In this document: in pieces, positions 50,882 through 60,293 of the stretch
Numbering within the stretch: the stretch's first letter is position 1
Layout: each line of letters starts with the position of its first letter
Assembly (NCBI GenBank): GCA_037140475.1
Contig: JBAXEJ010000001.1
Location: 79,683-143,682 of the forward strand
Length of the DNA: 64,000 nucleotides
Direction of reading: 5' to 3'
Source: PALSA-1006 sp037140475
GTDB taxonomy: Bacteria; Pseudomonadota; Gammaproteobacteria; Burkholderiales; Gallionellaceae
Position numbers and translations under genes: made by a program
The notes under the pieces: generated by a model
What the model was told of the DNA's origin: nothing
Databases searched by the model: none
Seen by the model: only the letters and a program-made list of their open reading frames with translations

Positions 50882-51487
50882 ATGAGCAGAAATGCCAGAG
50901 GTAGTACTCAAAGCAAAAGCGGTGGTTCGGGTGGTAAGGGCGGCTCATTATTCGCAGGCGTCTTGGTCGGAATGGTGTTGGGGCTTATCGTTGCAGGCGG
51001 TGTGGCTTGGTATATTTTGAAAAAAAATCCGGCTTCATTTGAAGCGAAAGAGCGCCGTGAAGAAGTTAAGCCAACGATAGAAAGTAAAGTAGCAACGCCA
51101 GTCGCAAAAGTTGCGCCAGCAGCCAGCGCACCCGTTGCCGCTGTCGCGGAAGATAAGCAGCACTTTGAGTTTTACAAAGTGCTTACCGATGGCACATCGT
51201 CAAAAAATCACGCGGCTTCGAAAGAAACAAAACCTGTAGTGTCTTTGCCGGAAATTTACTATGTGCAGGCGGGCTCTTTTCCCAATCAAGATGATGCAGA
51301 AAAGTTGAAAGCAAAGCTGGCATTGTTGGGAATGGAAGCTACTGTTCAAACGGCGGCTATTCCGAATAAAGGCACTTACCACCGTGTACGACTCGGGCCA
51401 TTTAAGGGTGCGAACGAGATGAATAAAACACTCACATCGTTAAAGCAAAACGGCGTGGCAAATGCCACCTCAATTAAGGCACAATAA
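50882..51487 (+). CDS. SPOR-domain (FtsN-like) cell-division protein
   Basis: A bitopic inner-membrane protein of 201 residues: short cytosolic Gly/Ser/Lys-rich start, transmembrane helix (about 25-47, FAGVLVGMVLGLIVAGGVAWY), an Ala/Pro/Val linker and a C-terminal SPOR domain (about 120-200; YYVQAGSFPNQDDAEKLKAK, HRVRLGPFKGANEM). SPOR binds denuded peptidoglycan at the septum. Size and position fit an FtsN-type protein. The ATG at 50882 follows AAGGA; it lies 18 bp after argS. Confidence 0.92.
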   Translation: MSRNARGSTQSKSGGSGGKGGSLFAGVLVGMVLGLIVAGGVAWYILKKNPASFEAKERREEVKPTIESKVATPVAKVAPAASAPVAAVAEDKQHFEFYKVLTDGTSSKNHAASKETKPVVSLPEIYYVQAGSFPNQDDAEKLKAKLALLGMEATVQTAAIPNKGTYHRVRLGPFKGANEMNKTLTSLKQNGVANATSIKAQ

Positions 51488-51496
51488 GGAGACACC

Positions 51497-52120
51497 ATGA
51501 AGTTATTGAAACAACTATTGGCCATCGCAACGCTGTTGATTTCGACACAAGTTTTTGCTGAGGCACAGCAGGGCAGAGATTACACCGTGATGGGATCAGC
51601 GGTCGCAACACACTCTGGCGAAAAGATTGAAGTGCTGGAATTTTTCTTCTACGGCTGTTCACACTGCTTTCATTTGCATCCGCATTTGATGGCGTGGGAA
51701 AAGAAGGCACCTAAAGATGTTGCCTTGCAGTTAGTGCCCACGATTTTTCGTGACTCATGGGAGCCCATGGCGCGTACTTTCTTTGCATTAGAAGCGTTGG
51801 GTCAGTTGCAACGTTTGCATGATGACTTATTTAAAGCGTGGAATGTAAGCAATACTGATTTGAGCGACGAGGCTAAAATTGGTGCGTGGGTTGCTCAGCG
51901 TGGTGTTGACCGTAGCAAATTCGCGGCGGCCTATAATTCTTTCACGATGGGCAGCAAGGTATCGCGTAGCAACCAAATGGTGCGTGACTTCGGAATTCGC
52001 GGTACGCCAACCATTGTGGTCGACGGCAAATTTGTGATCACTGGATTGTCACCAGAAGTGACCATTCAAGTGCTAAATGATGTTGTTGCACGCGCACGTA
52101 AGGAACGTAGCAAGCGCTAA
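51497..52120 (+). CDS. dsbA: DsbA-type periplasmic thiol:disulfide oxidoreductase
   Basis: A 207-residue exported oxidoreductase with a signal peptide (MKLLKQLLAIATLLISTQVFA) and the thioredoxin fold with a helical insert. The active site reads FFFYGCSHCFHLH, i.e. CSHC instead of the usual CPHC; the cis-Pro loop is GTPTIVVDGKF. The Ser between the cysteines should change the redox potential. It follows the SPOR gene by 9 bp. It introduces disulfides into periplasmic proteins and is normally recycled by DsbB. Confidence 0.93.
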   Translation: MKLLKQLLAIATLLISTQVFAEAQQGRDYTVMGSAVATHSGEKIEVLEFFFYGCSHCFHLHPHLMAWEKKAPKDVALQLVPTIFRDSWEPMARTFFALEALGQLQRLHDDLFKAWNVSNTDLSDEAKIGAWVAQRGVDRSKFAAAYNSFTMGSKVSRSNQMVRDFGIRGTPTIVVDGKFVITGLSPEVTIQVLNDVVARARKERSKR

Positions 52121-52158
52121 TGAAAGTAGTCAGTTCCACATGGCCATTCGACTAAAAT

Positions 52159-52986
52159 ATGCAAAAAACGCATATTAAGTCGCTGGTCATCTCTGGCGCG
52201 TCGAGTGGCATTGGTTTAGCCCTCGCGCGCCATTATCTTGTGCGCGGTGCCGTCGTTGCCGCCTTTGCCCGTCGCGGCGAGTTGTTACAAACGCTGGCAG
52301 CAGAATTTCCCAATAAAGTTTTTTGTTACACAGTGGATGTGCGTGACGCTTCGGCTATTCAGCAGGCAGCGAATGATTTTATGGCGCGTGTGGGTGTGCC
52401 GGATGTGGTGATCGCCAACGCCGGCGTCAGTCGCGGCACACTCACTGAATATGCCGAAGATATTGATGCCTTTCAGCAGGTGTTCGACATCAACGTGATG
52501 GGCATGGTGAAAACTTTTCAGCCTTTTCTCAATGCGATGCGTGAAGCTACAAAACTTCCCTCGCCCCTAAAGGGGAGAGGGATTGAGGGAGAGGGGCGGG
52601 CGTTTTCACCGACATTGGTTGGCATAGCCAGCGTCGCTGGCTTTCGTGGCTTACCGGGGTCTGGCGCTTATTCGGCTTCTAAGGCCGCAGCAATTTCTTA
52701 TTTGGAAAGTTTGCGTGTTGAGCTTCGCGACACTGGGGTGAAGGTGGTAACGATTTGCCCCGGCTACATCAAAACACCGATGACCGCGGTAAACCCCTAT
52801 CCGATGCCATTCATTTTAGACGCTGAAGAAGCCGCGCAGCGCATGGCAAAAGTGATTGAGCGAGGTTGCTCGTTTGCGGTGATTCCTTGGCAAATGGGCT
52901 TGGTGGGACGTGCGATGAAACTGCTGCCAAATTGGCTATACGATTTGATTTTGAAGAACGCGACCTATAAGCCGCGCAACTTCTAA
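52159..52986 (+). CDS. Short-chain dehydrogenase/reductase with a repeat-derived insertion
   Basis: A classical SDR of 275 residues: the cofactor loop is VISGASSGIGLALARHY (about 9-25), ANAGVSRG follows, and the catalytic Ser and YSASK are in IASVAGFRGLPGSGAYSASKAA. Between helix 4 and the strand carrying the catalytic Ser lies a foreign-looking stretch LPSPLKGRGIEGEGRAFSP (about 133-151), encoded by a GC-rich palindrome (52557-52582) and its tail; see the repeat entry. The rest matches family length without that insert, so the enzyme may tolerate it on the surface. Substrate unknown. The gene follows dsbA by 38 bp. Confidence 0.88.
   Translation: MQKTHIKSLVISGASSGIGLALARHYLVRGAVVAAFARRGELLQTLAAEFPNKVFCYTVDVRDASAIQQAANDFMARVGVPDVVIANAGVSRGTLTEYAEDIDAFQQVFDINVMGMVKTFQPFLNAMREATKLPSPLKGRGIEGEGRAFSPTLVGIASVAGFRGLPGSGAYSASKAAAISYLESLRVELRDTGVKVVTICPGYIKTPMTAVNPYPMPFILDAEEAAQRMAKVIERGCSFAVIPWQMGLVGRAMKLLPNWLYDLILKNATYKPRNF
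52557..52596. repeat. Palindromic genomic repeat inserted in a coding sequence
   Basis: TCCCTCGCCCCT (52557-52568) and AGGGGAGAGGGA (52571-52582) form 12-bp arms with one mismatch around AA, followed by TTGAGGGAGAGGGG. This type of repeat (translated LPSPLKG.G) is common in intergenic DNA of many proteobacteria; here it lies inside the SDR gene and keeps the frame. Confidence 0.75.
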
Positions 52987-52995
52987 AGCGGCAAT

Positions 52996-54273
52996 TTATT
53001 CGGCTGGTGGTTTAACCCGATTCACTTTGACCTTCGGCGCTGGTTTAGCGGTAGTTGGTGTCGCACTCTCTAGCTCGACAATTTTTGCTTTGAGTATTTC
53101 GATTTGCTGATATTTTTCGGTGAGTACAGCAGTCTGATTTTTCGCTTCATCAACCTGCTCCGTCAGTAATTTAATCTGCGAATCTTTTTCAGCAAGTTGC
53201 TGGGCGTGAGTTTCAAGTTGTTGATCTTTTACCGCGCGCGCAGAGAGCGATGCCTTTTTCGCACTAGTCGCATCTAGCAATTGCGTTTCACAACTGGGGG
53301 CGGAGGAAACTTTGCCCCCAGCGTTGTTAGCAAGGCGCGCCACCTCTGCTGCATGTTTAATCTCCTCAATCTGTTTTTCAACGGGCTGATCACGTAAATC
53401 TTTTAGTCCGAAGGTGCTGGCAATCGCGAAGAGGCGATTTTCTTCTTGCAAGACGAGCTGCTCGACAGTGAGGCCATTTGAATTCGTGTTTGGATTAAGT
53501 TGTGTGTGTAGCAAAACCACACGGGCATTTACCTGCTGCGCATGGCGTGCTGCGAATAGCGCGTCAGCACTGACTTGTTGGACTAAATTGGTGTCCTGAT
53601 AGGCGTCGGCAATCTTGTTCTTGGCGTCTTGAAATAGCTTGAGTGCTTGACTGTAGGTGATTGGCGAGAGCTTGTCGGCATTATTTTTTTTGCTGACATT
53701 ATTGACGGCCTCGCTCTCATGCAAGGCATTTTCTTGCACCGATTTAATCACCAGCTCCTGCATCGTTTTAAGTAGTGCTTCTTTTTCTTTGTCGATACCT
53801 TCGGTCTGGTCGAGCTCAATTTTCTTAATTAGTTTAGCCAAATCGCCAATGGCTCTTTCATAGTCCTTCACTAACAGCTTGGGGGCGTTATGCGCTTCCA
53901 TTTGAGACTTAAAGCTCAGCTCTTTAGCAAAACGATATTTGACAATGGGTATTAGCGTACGGCCTTTTTCCAGCAGCGCATCTGCTTTAGCCGCGCTGTT
54001 CACTAGAACACTTTTAGGTTTATTGCCCAGCGCACTTTGGCATTCGCTCAATATTTTGGCGGCCTCAAGATAATATTGCGGCGCTAAAAATTCCATGTCG
54101 GACTCTTTAGCATTGGTGACATTCGTTTCGAGGGCGGCGACAACATCGAGCGCAGAAAGCGCATTATATTTTGCGACGTAGACAGGAGAGGCCTTGAGAC
54201 TAGGCGCTTCTGTTGAAGTGCACCCAGCCACCACTATAAGTAAGGGAAAAATTAGAAAAAAGCTTGTGCGCAT
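52996..54273 (-). CDS. Coiled-coil lipoprotein of unknown function
   Basis: A 425-residue lipoprotein with signal MRTSFFLIFPLLIVVAGC (lipobox VAGC, Cys about 18) followed by helical, charged sequence. A long C-terminal coiled coil runs about 335-400 (KDQQLETHAQQLAEKDSQ then LLTEQVDEAKNQ), and the tail is Pro/Lys-rich. The middle holds LYLEAAKILSECQSALG-like and heptad-rich segments. ATG 54273 has AAGGAA 6 bp upstream, better than the ATG at 54279. I do not recognise the family; OmpA-associated coiled-coil lipoproteins are a similar type but the C-terminal OmpA domain is absent. It converges with the SDR. Confidence 0.8.
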   Translation of the reverse strand: MRTSFFLIFPLLIVVAGCTSTEAPSLKASPVYVAKYNALSALDVVAALETNVTNAKESDMEFLAPQYYLEAAKILSECQSALGNKPKSVLVNSAAKADALLEKGRTLIPIVKYRFAKELSFKSQMEAHNAPKLLVKDYERAIGDLAKLIKKIELDQTEGIDKEKEALLKTMQELVIKSVQENALHESEAVNNVSKKNNADKLSPITYSQALKLFQDAKNKIADAYQDTNLVQQVSADALFAARHAQQVNARVVLLHTQLNPNTNSNGLTVEQLVLQEENRLFAIASTFGLKDLRDQPVEKQIEEIKHAAEVARLANNAGGKVSSAPSCETQLLDATSAKKASLSARAVKDQQLETHAQQLAEKDSQIKLLTEQVDEAKNQTAVLTEKYQQIEILKAKIVELESATPTTAKPAPKVKVNRVKPPAE

Positions 54274-54321
54274 GAACATTTCCTTTTCATTCCTTTGGGT
54301 TTAACTTCCCGCCACTGGTGG

Positions 54322-54378
54322 CGTCGGGTTACACCCAGAGGGTGCAAGATCCCCTTGCGGGGAAACCCGACCTACAAA
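54322..54378. repeat. Dispersed palindromic repeat, copy 3 (long form)
   Basis: CGTCGGGTTACACCC starts and GGGGAAACCCGACCTACAAA ends a long imperfect inverted repeat whose middle contains a second small palindrome (CCCCTTGCGGGG). It lies in the 172-bp gap between the lipoprotein and ttcA genes and closely resembles the copy at 57401-57452. Confidence 0.7.
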
Positions 54379-54445
54379 AACAGACTAGCCAATGCCCCGT
54401 AGCAAGCTACAGCGTGAACTATTTACAACCGATTGAATATATTGA

Positions 54446-55303
54446 CTAATCGAAAGCGACATCGCCCTCTTCCAGCGCTAAGCCTAGCGGCATATTTTTG
54501 AAGTCAAACAAATTCCCATCCAGCAAATGCGAAGGCTTCACATTTTGCATGGCAGTAAAAATCGTTTGGCTACGGCCAGGATATTGGCGCTCCCAGTTGG
54601 TGAGCATCTCTTTAATATTTTGGCGCTGAAGATTTTCTTGCGAGCCACATAGATTGCACGGAATGATGGGGAATTCCATCGCGCGCGCATAGCGAGCAAT
54701 ATCTTTCTCCACGCAATAAGCCAAGGGACGAATCACGATGTGATCGCCTTTGTCAGTAATCAGTTTGGGGGGCATCGATTTCAGCTTGCCGCCAAAGAAC
54801 ATATTCAGAAAAAGTGTTTCGATCATGTCATCGCGGTGGTGCCCCAATGCGATTTTATTCGCGCCTAATTCACCTGCTACTTTGTAAATAATGCCGCGAC
54901 GCAGGCGTGAGCAAAGCGAGCACGTCGTTTTGCCTTCTGGGATTTTTTCTTTAACGATGGAGTAGGTGTCCTGCGCTTCGATATGGAAATCTACGCCGAT
55001 TTTTTTAAGATACGCAGGGAGTACGTCCTCAGGAAATCCCGGTTGCTTTTGGTCTAGATTCATCGCCACGATTTTGAAATCAATCGGTGCGCGCTTGCGT
55101 AGCGTGAGCAGAATATCTAATAAAGTATAAGAATCCTTGCCGCCAGAAAGGCACACCATCACGGTGTCACCCTCTTCAATCATATTGAAATCGCCAATGG
55201 CTCTGCCGACCGAGCTTTCCAGACGCCCCTTGAGTCGATTGAAGTTGGTGGAGTGTGATTCAAAGTGAATGGGTTGAATAATTTCGTTCATTGGGTCTGT
55301 CAA
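54446..55303 (-). CDS. ttcA: tRNA 2-thiocytidine biosynthesis protein
   Basis: TtcA thiolates cytidine 32 of tRNAs using an Fe-S cluster. The 285 residues include the PP-loop MVCLSGGKDSYTLLDIL (about 50-66) and the two CxxC pairs CSLC (about 133) and CNLC (about 218) that ligate the cluster; ALGHHRDDMIETLFLNMFFG is also conserved. Start 55303 gives MTDPMNEIIQP; Met 5 is an alternative. It is followed upstream by the pteridine-reductase-like gene on the same strand. Confidence 0.96.
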   Translation of the reverse strand: MTDPMNEIIQPIHFESHSTNFNRLKGRLESSVGRAIGDFNMIEEGDTVMVCLSGGKDSYTLLDILLTLRKRAPIDFKIVAMNLDQKQPGFPEDVLPAYLKKIGVDFHIEAQDTYSIVKEKIPEGKTTCSLCSRLRRGIIYKVAGELGANKIALGHHRDDMIETLFLNMFFGGKLKSMPPKLITDKGDHIVIRPLAYCVEKDIARYARAMEFPIIPCNLCGSQENLQRQNIKEMLTNWERQYPGRSQTIFTAMQNVKPSHLLDGNLFDFKNMPLGLALEEGDVAFD

Positions 55304-55356
55304 TTAATGAGTGGCTGTGACTTGATTTTCACTCGTAGCTTACGGGGCTGAGTTGT

Positions 55357-56097
55357 TCAAAGATTGACGCTACGCCCACCATCTACCGCAATAATTTGTC
55401 CGGTGATGTAAGGCGCATCGGCGATTAAAAATTGTACGGTGCGGGCAATATCTTCTGGCGTGCCTTCTCTTTTTAGTAGCGTGTGCGCCACAATTTTCGC
55501 GCGCAATTCTTCATTTTGCCAATCTTCACCTTCAGGCCAGCTAATCACTCCCGGGGCAACCGCGTTTACACGCACTTCGGGTGAAAGTTCTTGCGCCAAG
55601 CCTTTGGTAAGTGCAACCAACCCGGCTTTAGCGGCGCTATACAAGAGGTGCCCGTGCATCGGCCGTTCAGCGTGAATATCGACAATATTCACGATCGCGC
55701 CACGGCGGCGGCGCAATTCCTCTGCGGCAGCCTGTGAAATAAACAACGGTGCTTTTAAATTAGTGCCGAGTAAATCAATCCACTGCATTTCATCAATCTC
55801 GGTGAGTGGCGTGGCGTAAAAGCTGGAGGCGTTATTGACGAGGGCATCCAATTGACCAAAATGTTGAATTGCATCTTGCACCATTGTTTTGAGTGCGACG
55901 AGATCAATCAAATCAGCTTGCACACAGTGCGCAGAGTGGGGGCGTGCATCGTTGAGCTCCGCACACAAGGCCAACGCCTCATACAAAGAACTGCGATAGT
56001 GAATGGCGATATTTGCGCCAGCCGCATGTAAGCGACGGCAAATGGACGCCCCCACGCGTTTCGCTCCACCTGTCACCAACACTACTTTACCTTGCAT
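55357..56097 (-). CDS. folM: Pteridine-reductase-like SDR (FolM type)
   Basis: A short-chain reductase of 246 residues related to dihydromonapterin/pteridine reductases: the cofactor loop VTGGAKRVGASICRRLH contains the TGGAKR form that marks this branch. NNASSFYAT, the YSAAKAG catalytic site and the C-terminal GQIIAVDGGRSV follow. It likely reduces dihydromonapterin or dihydrofolate with NADPH. The ATG at 56097 is preceded by GGAGAGAG; the frame extends to 56127. It diverges from the MidA-like gene, with 45 bp between ATGs. Confidence 0.87.
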   Translation of the reverse strand: MQGKVVLVTGGAKRVGASICRRLHAAGANIAIHYRSSLYEALALCAELNDARPHSAHCVQADLIDLVALKTMVQDAIQHFGQLDALVNNASSFYATPLTEIDEMQWIDLLGTNLKAPLFISQAAAEELRRRRGAIVNIVDIHAERPMHGHLLYSAAKAGLVALTKGLAQELSPEVRVNAVAPGVISWPEGEDWQNEELRAKIVAHTLLKREGTPEDIARTVQFLIADAPYITGQIIAVDGGRSVNL

Positions 56098-56142
56098 CAC
56101 TCTCTCCACTACACTCGCGTACCGCACGAATTATACCCGACC

Positions 56143-57297
56143 ATGACGACCACTCTACCCCAACCCTCAGCGCAAGCGATTGCTCACAGCACTGAACTTT
56201 GTGAGCTTATTCGCCATGATATTGCGAGGCAAGGCGGTTGGATTCCGTTCTCACGTTTTATGGAGTTGGCGTTGTATGCGCCAGCATTGGGTTATTACAC
56301 CGCAGGCGCCCGTAAATTTGGGGAGGCGGGGGACTTTATAACGGCCCCGGAATTGTCCTCATTATTTGGCAGAACGGTTGCACGCCAGTTAATCGAAGTG
56401 ATGCAACTTAGCGCGCCACACATTCTTGAACTGGGCGCGGGCAGTGGCAAATTAGCACTCGATATTCTGCTTGAATTAGAACAACAAAATCAGTTGCCAG
56501 AAAGCTATTCAATACTCGAAGTGAGTGCAGATTTGCGTGAGCGGCAGCAAGCCTTGTTGCAAGCGAAAATACCGCACCTCGTTTCGCGAGTAGAGTGGTT
56601 GGATGCGCTACCTGAAAGTTTTTCAGGAGGCGTACTTGGCAATGAAGTGCTGGATGCATTGCCCGTACATTTAGTGCATTGGCTGAATGGGCAGGTGTTT
56701 GAACGCGGAGTTGCCCTAGAGGGGGAGCGCTTTGTTTGGCAAAACCGCGTACCAGAAAATGCTGCCCTAATCGAATTTGCCCAAACTGTTGAAGTACCCG
56801 ATGACTATCTGAGTGAGGTTTCGTTTGCCGCAAGAGGGCTGATCTCCAGTCTTTGCGAGCGAATCAATTTAGGGGCAATGCTCTTTATCGATTACGGTTT
56901 TGGGGCGCGCGAGTATTACCATCCACAACGTTCGCGTGGCACGCTGATGTGCCATTACCGCCATCACGCCCACGACGACCCATTTTATTTGCCTGGCTTG
57001 CAGGACGTCACTGCGCATGTGGATTTCACCGCGATTGCCGAAGCCGCGATTGATCACGGAGGCCACTTTTTAGGTTACACCTCGCAAGCGCATTTTTTAT
57101 TTAACAACGGCCTTGCCGATTTCTTGGCGGAAGTTTCGCCAGAAGAGGTGAAGGCGTATGCCCCGCATTCTGCACAAGTACAAAAGCTCACCAGTCCCGC
57201 TGAGATGGGCGAGCTGTTTAAAGTGATCGCTTTGGGCAAGGGCTTAGATCAGCCACTAGCGGGATTTTTGCGCGGAGATTTGTCACGGCTGTTGTGA
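56143..57297 (+). CDS. MidA/NDUFAF7-family SAM-dependent methyltransferase
   Basis: A class I SAM methyltransferase of 384 residues. Conserved parts seen are GGWIPFSRFMELALYAPALGYYTAG, DFITAPELSSLFGRTVARQ, the SAM loop HILELGAGSGKLA, GNEVLDALPVH and LFIDYGFGAREYYHPQR. In mitochondria the family methylates an arginine of complex I subunit NDUFS2; the bacterial substrate is not settled. The ATG at 56143 is preferred over 56092. It is divergent from the pteridine-reductase-like gene; repeats follow it. Confidence 0.92.
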   Translation: MTTTLPQPSAQAIAHSTELCELIRHDIARQGGWIPFSRFMELALYAPALGYYTAGARKFGEAGDFITAPELSSLFGRTVARQLIEVMQLSAPHILELGAGSGKLALDILLELEQQNQLPESYSILEVSADLRERQQALLQAKIPHLVSRVEWLDALPESFSGGVLGNEVLDALPVHLVHWLNGQVFERGVALEGERFVWQNRVPENAALIEFAQTVEVPDDYLSEVSFAARGLISSLCERINLGAMLFIDYGFGAREYYHPQRSRGTLMCHYRHHAHDDPFYLPGLQDVTAHVDFTAIAEAAIDHGGHFLGYTSQAHFLFNNGLADFLAEVSPEEVKAYAPHSAQVQKLTSPAEMGELFKVIALGKGLDQPLAGFLRGDLSRLL

Positions 57298-57319
57298 TTG
57301 AATTTTGTTGTGCACTTGT

Positions 57320-57452
57320 GTCGGGCTGAAGCCCGACCTACGAAGAGCAGAGCAACGGTTTTGTGGGTTGGGCTTCAGCCCAACAGCGCGGTATAAAAAC
57401 GTCGGGTTACCTCGAAGAGGTTCTTGCACCCCTAGGGTGAAACCCGACCTAC
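57320..57452. repeat. Dispersed palindromic repeats, cluster of three
   Basis: Three palindromes lie in the 313-bp gap after the MidA-like gene: GTCGGGCTGAAGCCCGAC (57320-57337), GTTGGGCTTCAGCCCAAC (57367-57384), and a long form from 57401 to 57452 that begins GTCGGGTTACC and ends AAACCCGACCTACA. Alternating orientation and the shared CTGAAG/CTTCAG centre suggest a REP-like family; their strong stems may also stop transcription. Confidence 0.75.
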
Positions 57453-57610
57453 AAGCGCGATCGGTACTCCAATACAAGCTAATGGTGGCCCTACTGAAGG
57501 TGCGGAATTTGCGGACTCCTAAGACGCCCACTTTTTTCCAGCCAAGTGAAATTCTGTGTCATTATTCTGTTAAGACTTGCGCCCTTGAACTTAACGCTGA
57601 CTAAAAAATA

Positions 57611-60209
57611 ATGCCACGTAAATTTGAGTATCTAAAAAACTCGCTAAAAATACGCATTACTTTTTACACCTTGACTATTTTTTTAGTCGGGCTGTGGTCG
57701 TTGCTGTTTTACGCGAATTATATTTTGCGTGAAGACATCAAAAAGTTATTAGGCGACCAACAATTTGCTGCAGTTTCATTTGTGGCAAATGACGTTGGCC
57801 TAGAAATTTCTGATCGGCTAACCGGTCTTAAAACGGTTGCCGCTGAGATTACCCCTGCCTTACTCAATCAGCCCACTCAGCTACAAAGATTTTTAGAAGG
57901 CCACCCCATCTTTTTACAGCAATATAGTGGTGGCGCTATGGTGCTGCGTGGAGATGGTACATGCATTGCCTCCGCTCCACTTTCTTGGCAACGCACGGGG
58001 GTGAACTATAGCGATCGCGAGCATGTTGCCCTAGCCCTTAAATCTGGTAAGACCAACATCAGCAAAGGGCTTGTGAGCAAAACAACACATACGCCGCTGA
58101 TATCGTTTCACGCCAATTTTTGATGAGCAACAGCGTGTGATTGGCGCACTCTCCGGCACCCTTGATTTGAGTCGCCCAAGTTTCCTCGACACCTTCGCCA
58201 GCAGCAGTTACGGAAAAAGCGGAGCCTATTTTTTAGTCGACAAAAAAAATCGCATGATCATTACGTCTTCTGGGAAAAAGCGTTTGTTAGAAACGCTCTC
58301 TGAGCGCGGCATTGTTTCTAAGATCGATAAATTCCTCGACGGTTATGAGGGTAGCGCGGAGTATGTCAATCGCTTTGGTGTCGAAGTATTAGGCTCTGCC
58401 AAAAGTATTGAGGGGACGGACTGGTTCTTGGGTGCGACCTTGCCTACCACTGAAGCCTACGCACCGATTCACAATATCCAGTTACAAATGCTCTTCGCAA
58501 CCATTGCACTCACCCTGCTGGCGGGAGGCATAACGTGGTGGGTAGTGCGGCGCGAACTCGCGCCCATGGAGGACGCAGTTGAAATCATGGCTGCCATGAC
58601 CGCTAACAAAAACTTACCTCAGCTGATTCCGGTGATGCGCGAAGATGAAATTGGCTCGATGATTAGTAGTTTTAACCATCTCATCCAAAACTTGTCACAG
58701 CGTGATCAAGCGCTCGATGATAGCAAGCAACGTGCGTTTAATATCCTTGAGGCCTCACCGATTCCACTTGCCATTAATGATAAGCAAGGAAATATTAGCT
58801 ATCTTAACAAAGCCTTTAGCCATTTATTGGGTTACACACGAGCCGATATTCCAAATATTGAAACGTGGTGGCCGCTGGCTTATCCCGACCCTGACTATCA
58901 ACAGTGGATAGCGAAAGCGTGGCAAGAAAATGTTGATCATGCGCTTCAAAGTGGCCAACCTTTCGTACCGATGGAAGCGGAGGTGTGTTGCAAAGATGGC
59001 TCTAAACGCACTTTGCTGGTGACCACCGCCACGCTTGAGGAGGGAAGCACGGCCTCCAGCCTAGTGGTCTTTTATGACATCACTGAACGTAAGCAAGCGG
59101 AACTACAATTAATCGCCACCGCCGCCCAACTTAAAGAAGCGCAACACATCGCACATATCGGTAACTGGTATCTCAATCTAGTGACAGGCGCCTTGGTCTG
59201 GTCGGACGAAATTTTTGCCATGTTTGAAATCGACCAAACTAAATTCGAGGCGACCTACGAAGCCTTTTTGAATGCTATCCATCCTGATGATCGTGAATTG
59301 GTGAATAGCGCTTATGCAAATTCACTGGTCACGCGAGAACCTTACGAAGTGGCGCATCGACTACGCATGAGTGATGGCCGCATTAAGTGGGTGAACGAAA
59401 AATGTAATTCGACTTTCGATGCGGCCGGCAAGCCGATTGAATCCCGCGGCATGGTTCAAGACATCACCCAAGGCAAACTTGCCGAATTAGTACTGATTCG
59501 AGCACGCGATGAAGCGAATAGCGCAAACCGAGCTAAATCGGCCTTCCTCTCCAGTATGAGCCACGAATTGCGCACGCCGATGAACGCAATTTTGGGCTAT
59601 AGCCAACTGATGCAGATGGACGAAAAATTTCCGGCCGCACACAAAGAAAATGTTGTTGATATGCTTGCTGCGGGCTATCACTTGCTTGATCTCATCGACG
59701 AGGTGCTCGATTTGGCGAAGATCGAATCGGGGCAAATTGATTTGGTGTTAAGCAATGTGGTGCTGTGCGACATCATTAACGACTGCATTAGGTTAGTTAC
59801 GCCGCAAGCGGAACAACAAAAAATTACCCTCACGCATAGCGGGCAAAAAGGGGCTTGCGTTGTTGCTGATAGTAGAAGGCTAAAGCAGGCGCTGCTCAAT
59901 TTGCTGAGTAACGGGATCAAATACAATATTGAAGGCGGCAAACTTCATATCGACGTAAAGCCAGTGGTGGCAGGCAAGATACGCATCTTGGTTATTGATA
60001 GCGGCGCGGGCATTGCTACAGAACGCCTAGCCGAATTATTCGAACCTTTTAATCGCCTGGGAGCAGAGTCCAGCACCATTCAAGGCTCCGGCATCGGCCT
60101 CACAATCACCCGCCGCATTGTAGAAGCAATGGGCGGCACGATTCAGGTGGAAAGCCAAGTGGGTATAGGAAGTACTTTCTGGATTGAGCTACCGGCTGCA
60201 GCGAGCTAA
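57611..60209 (+). pseudogene. Cache-HAMP-PAS-PAS histidine kinase split by a frameshift
   Basis: The first part (ATG 57611 to a stop at 58123) encodes a transmembrane helix and half of an extracytoplasmic Cache domain; the second part (open from about 58110 to 60209) continues it as TPIFDEQQRVIGALSG. The frames join if one base near 58106-58109 is removed. Restored, the protein is about 866 residues: TM, dCache, TM (about 290), HAMP, PAS, PAS_3, HisKA (MSHELRTPMNAILGYSQL) and HATPase (GSGIGLTITRRIVEAMGG). The second part has no other stop, so the lesion is recent, a sequencing error, or bypassed. It lacks a receiver and its partner is unknown. Confidence 0.85.
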
Positions 60210-60229
60210 GACGGCTTTGTAGCTGCGTA

Positions 60230-60262
60230 GCCTGAAGTCGAGCTAGCTCAATCGACCTACAA
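60230..60262. repeat. Dispersed palindromic repeat, degenerate copy
   Basis: GCCTGAAGTCGAGCTAGC followed by TCAATCGACCTACAA retains the CTGAAG centre and the CGACCTACAA end of the family but not a complete palindrome. Confidence 0.4.
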
Positions 60263-60293
60263 GGGCCGCTGGTGTTAAGAACGGTGCGCGACA

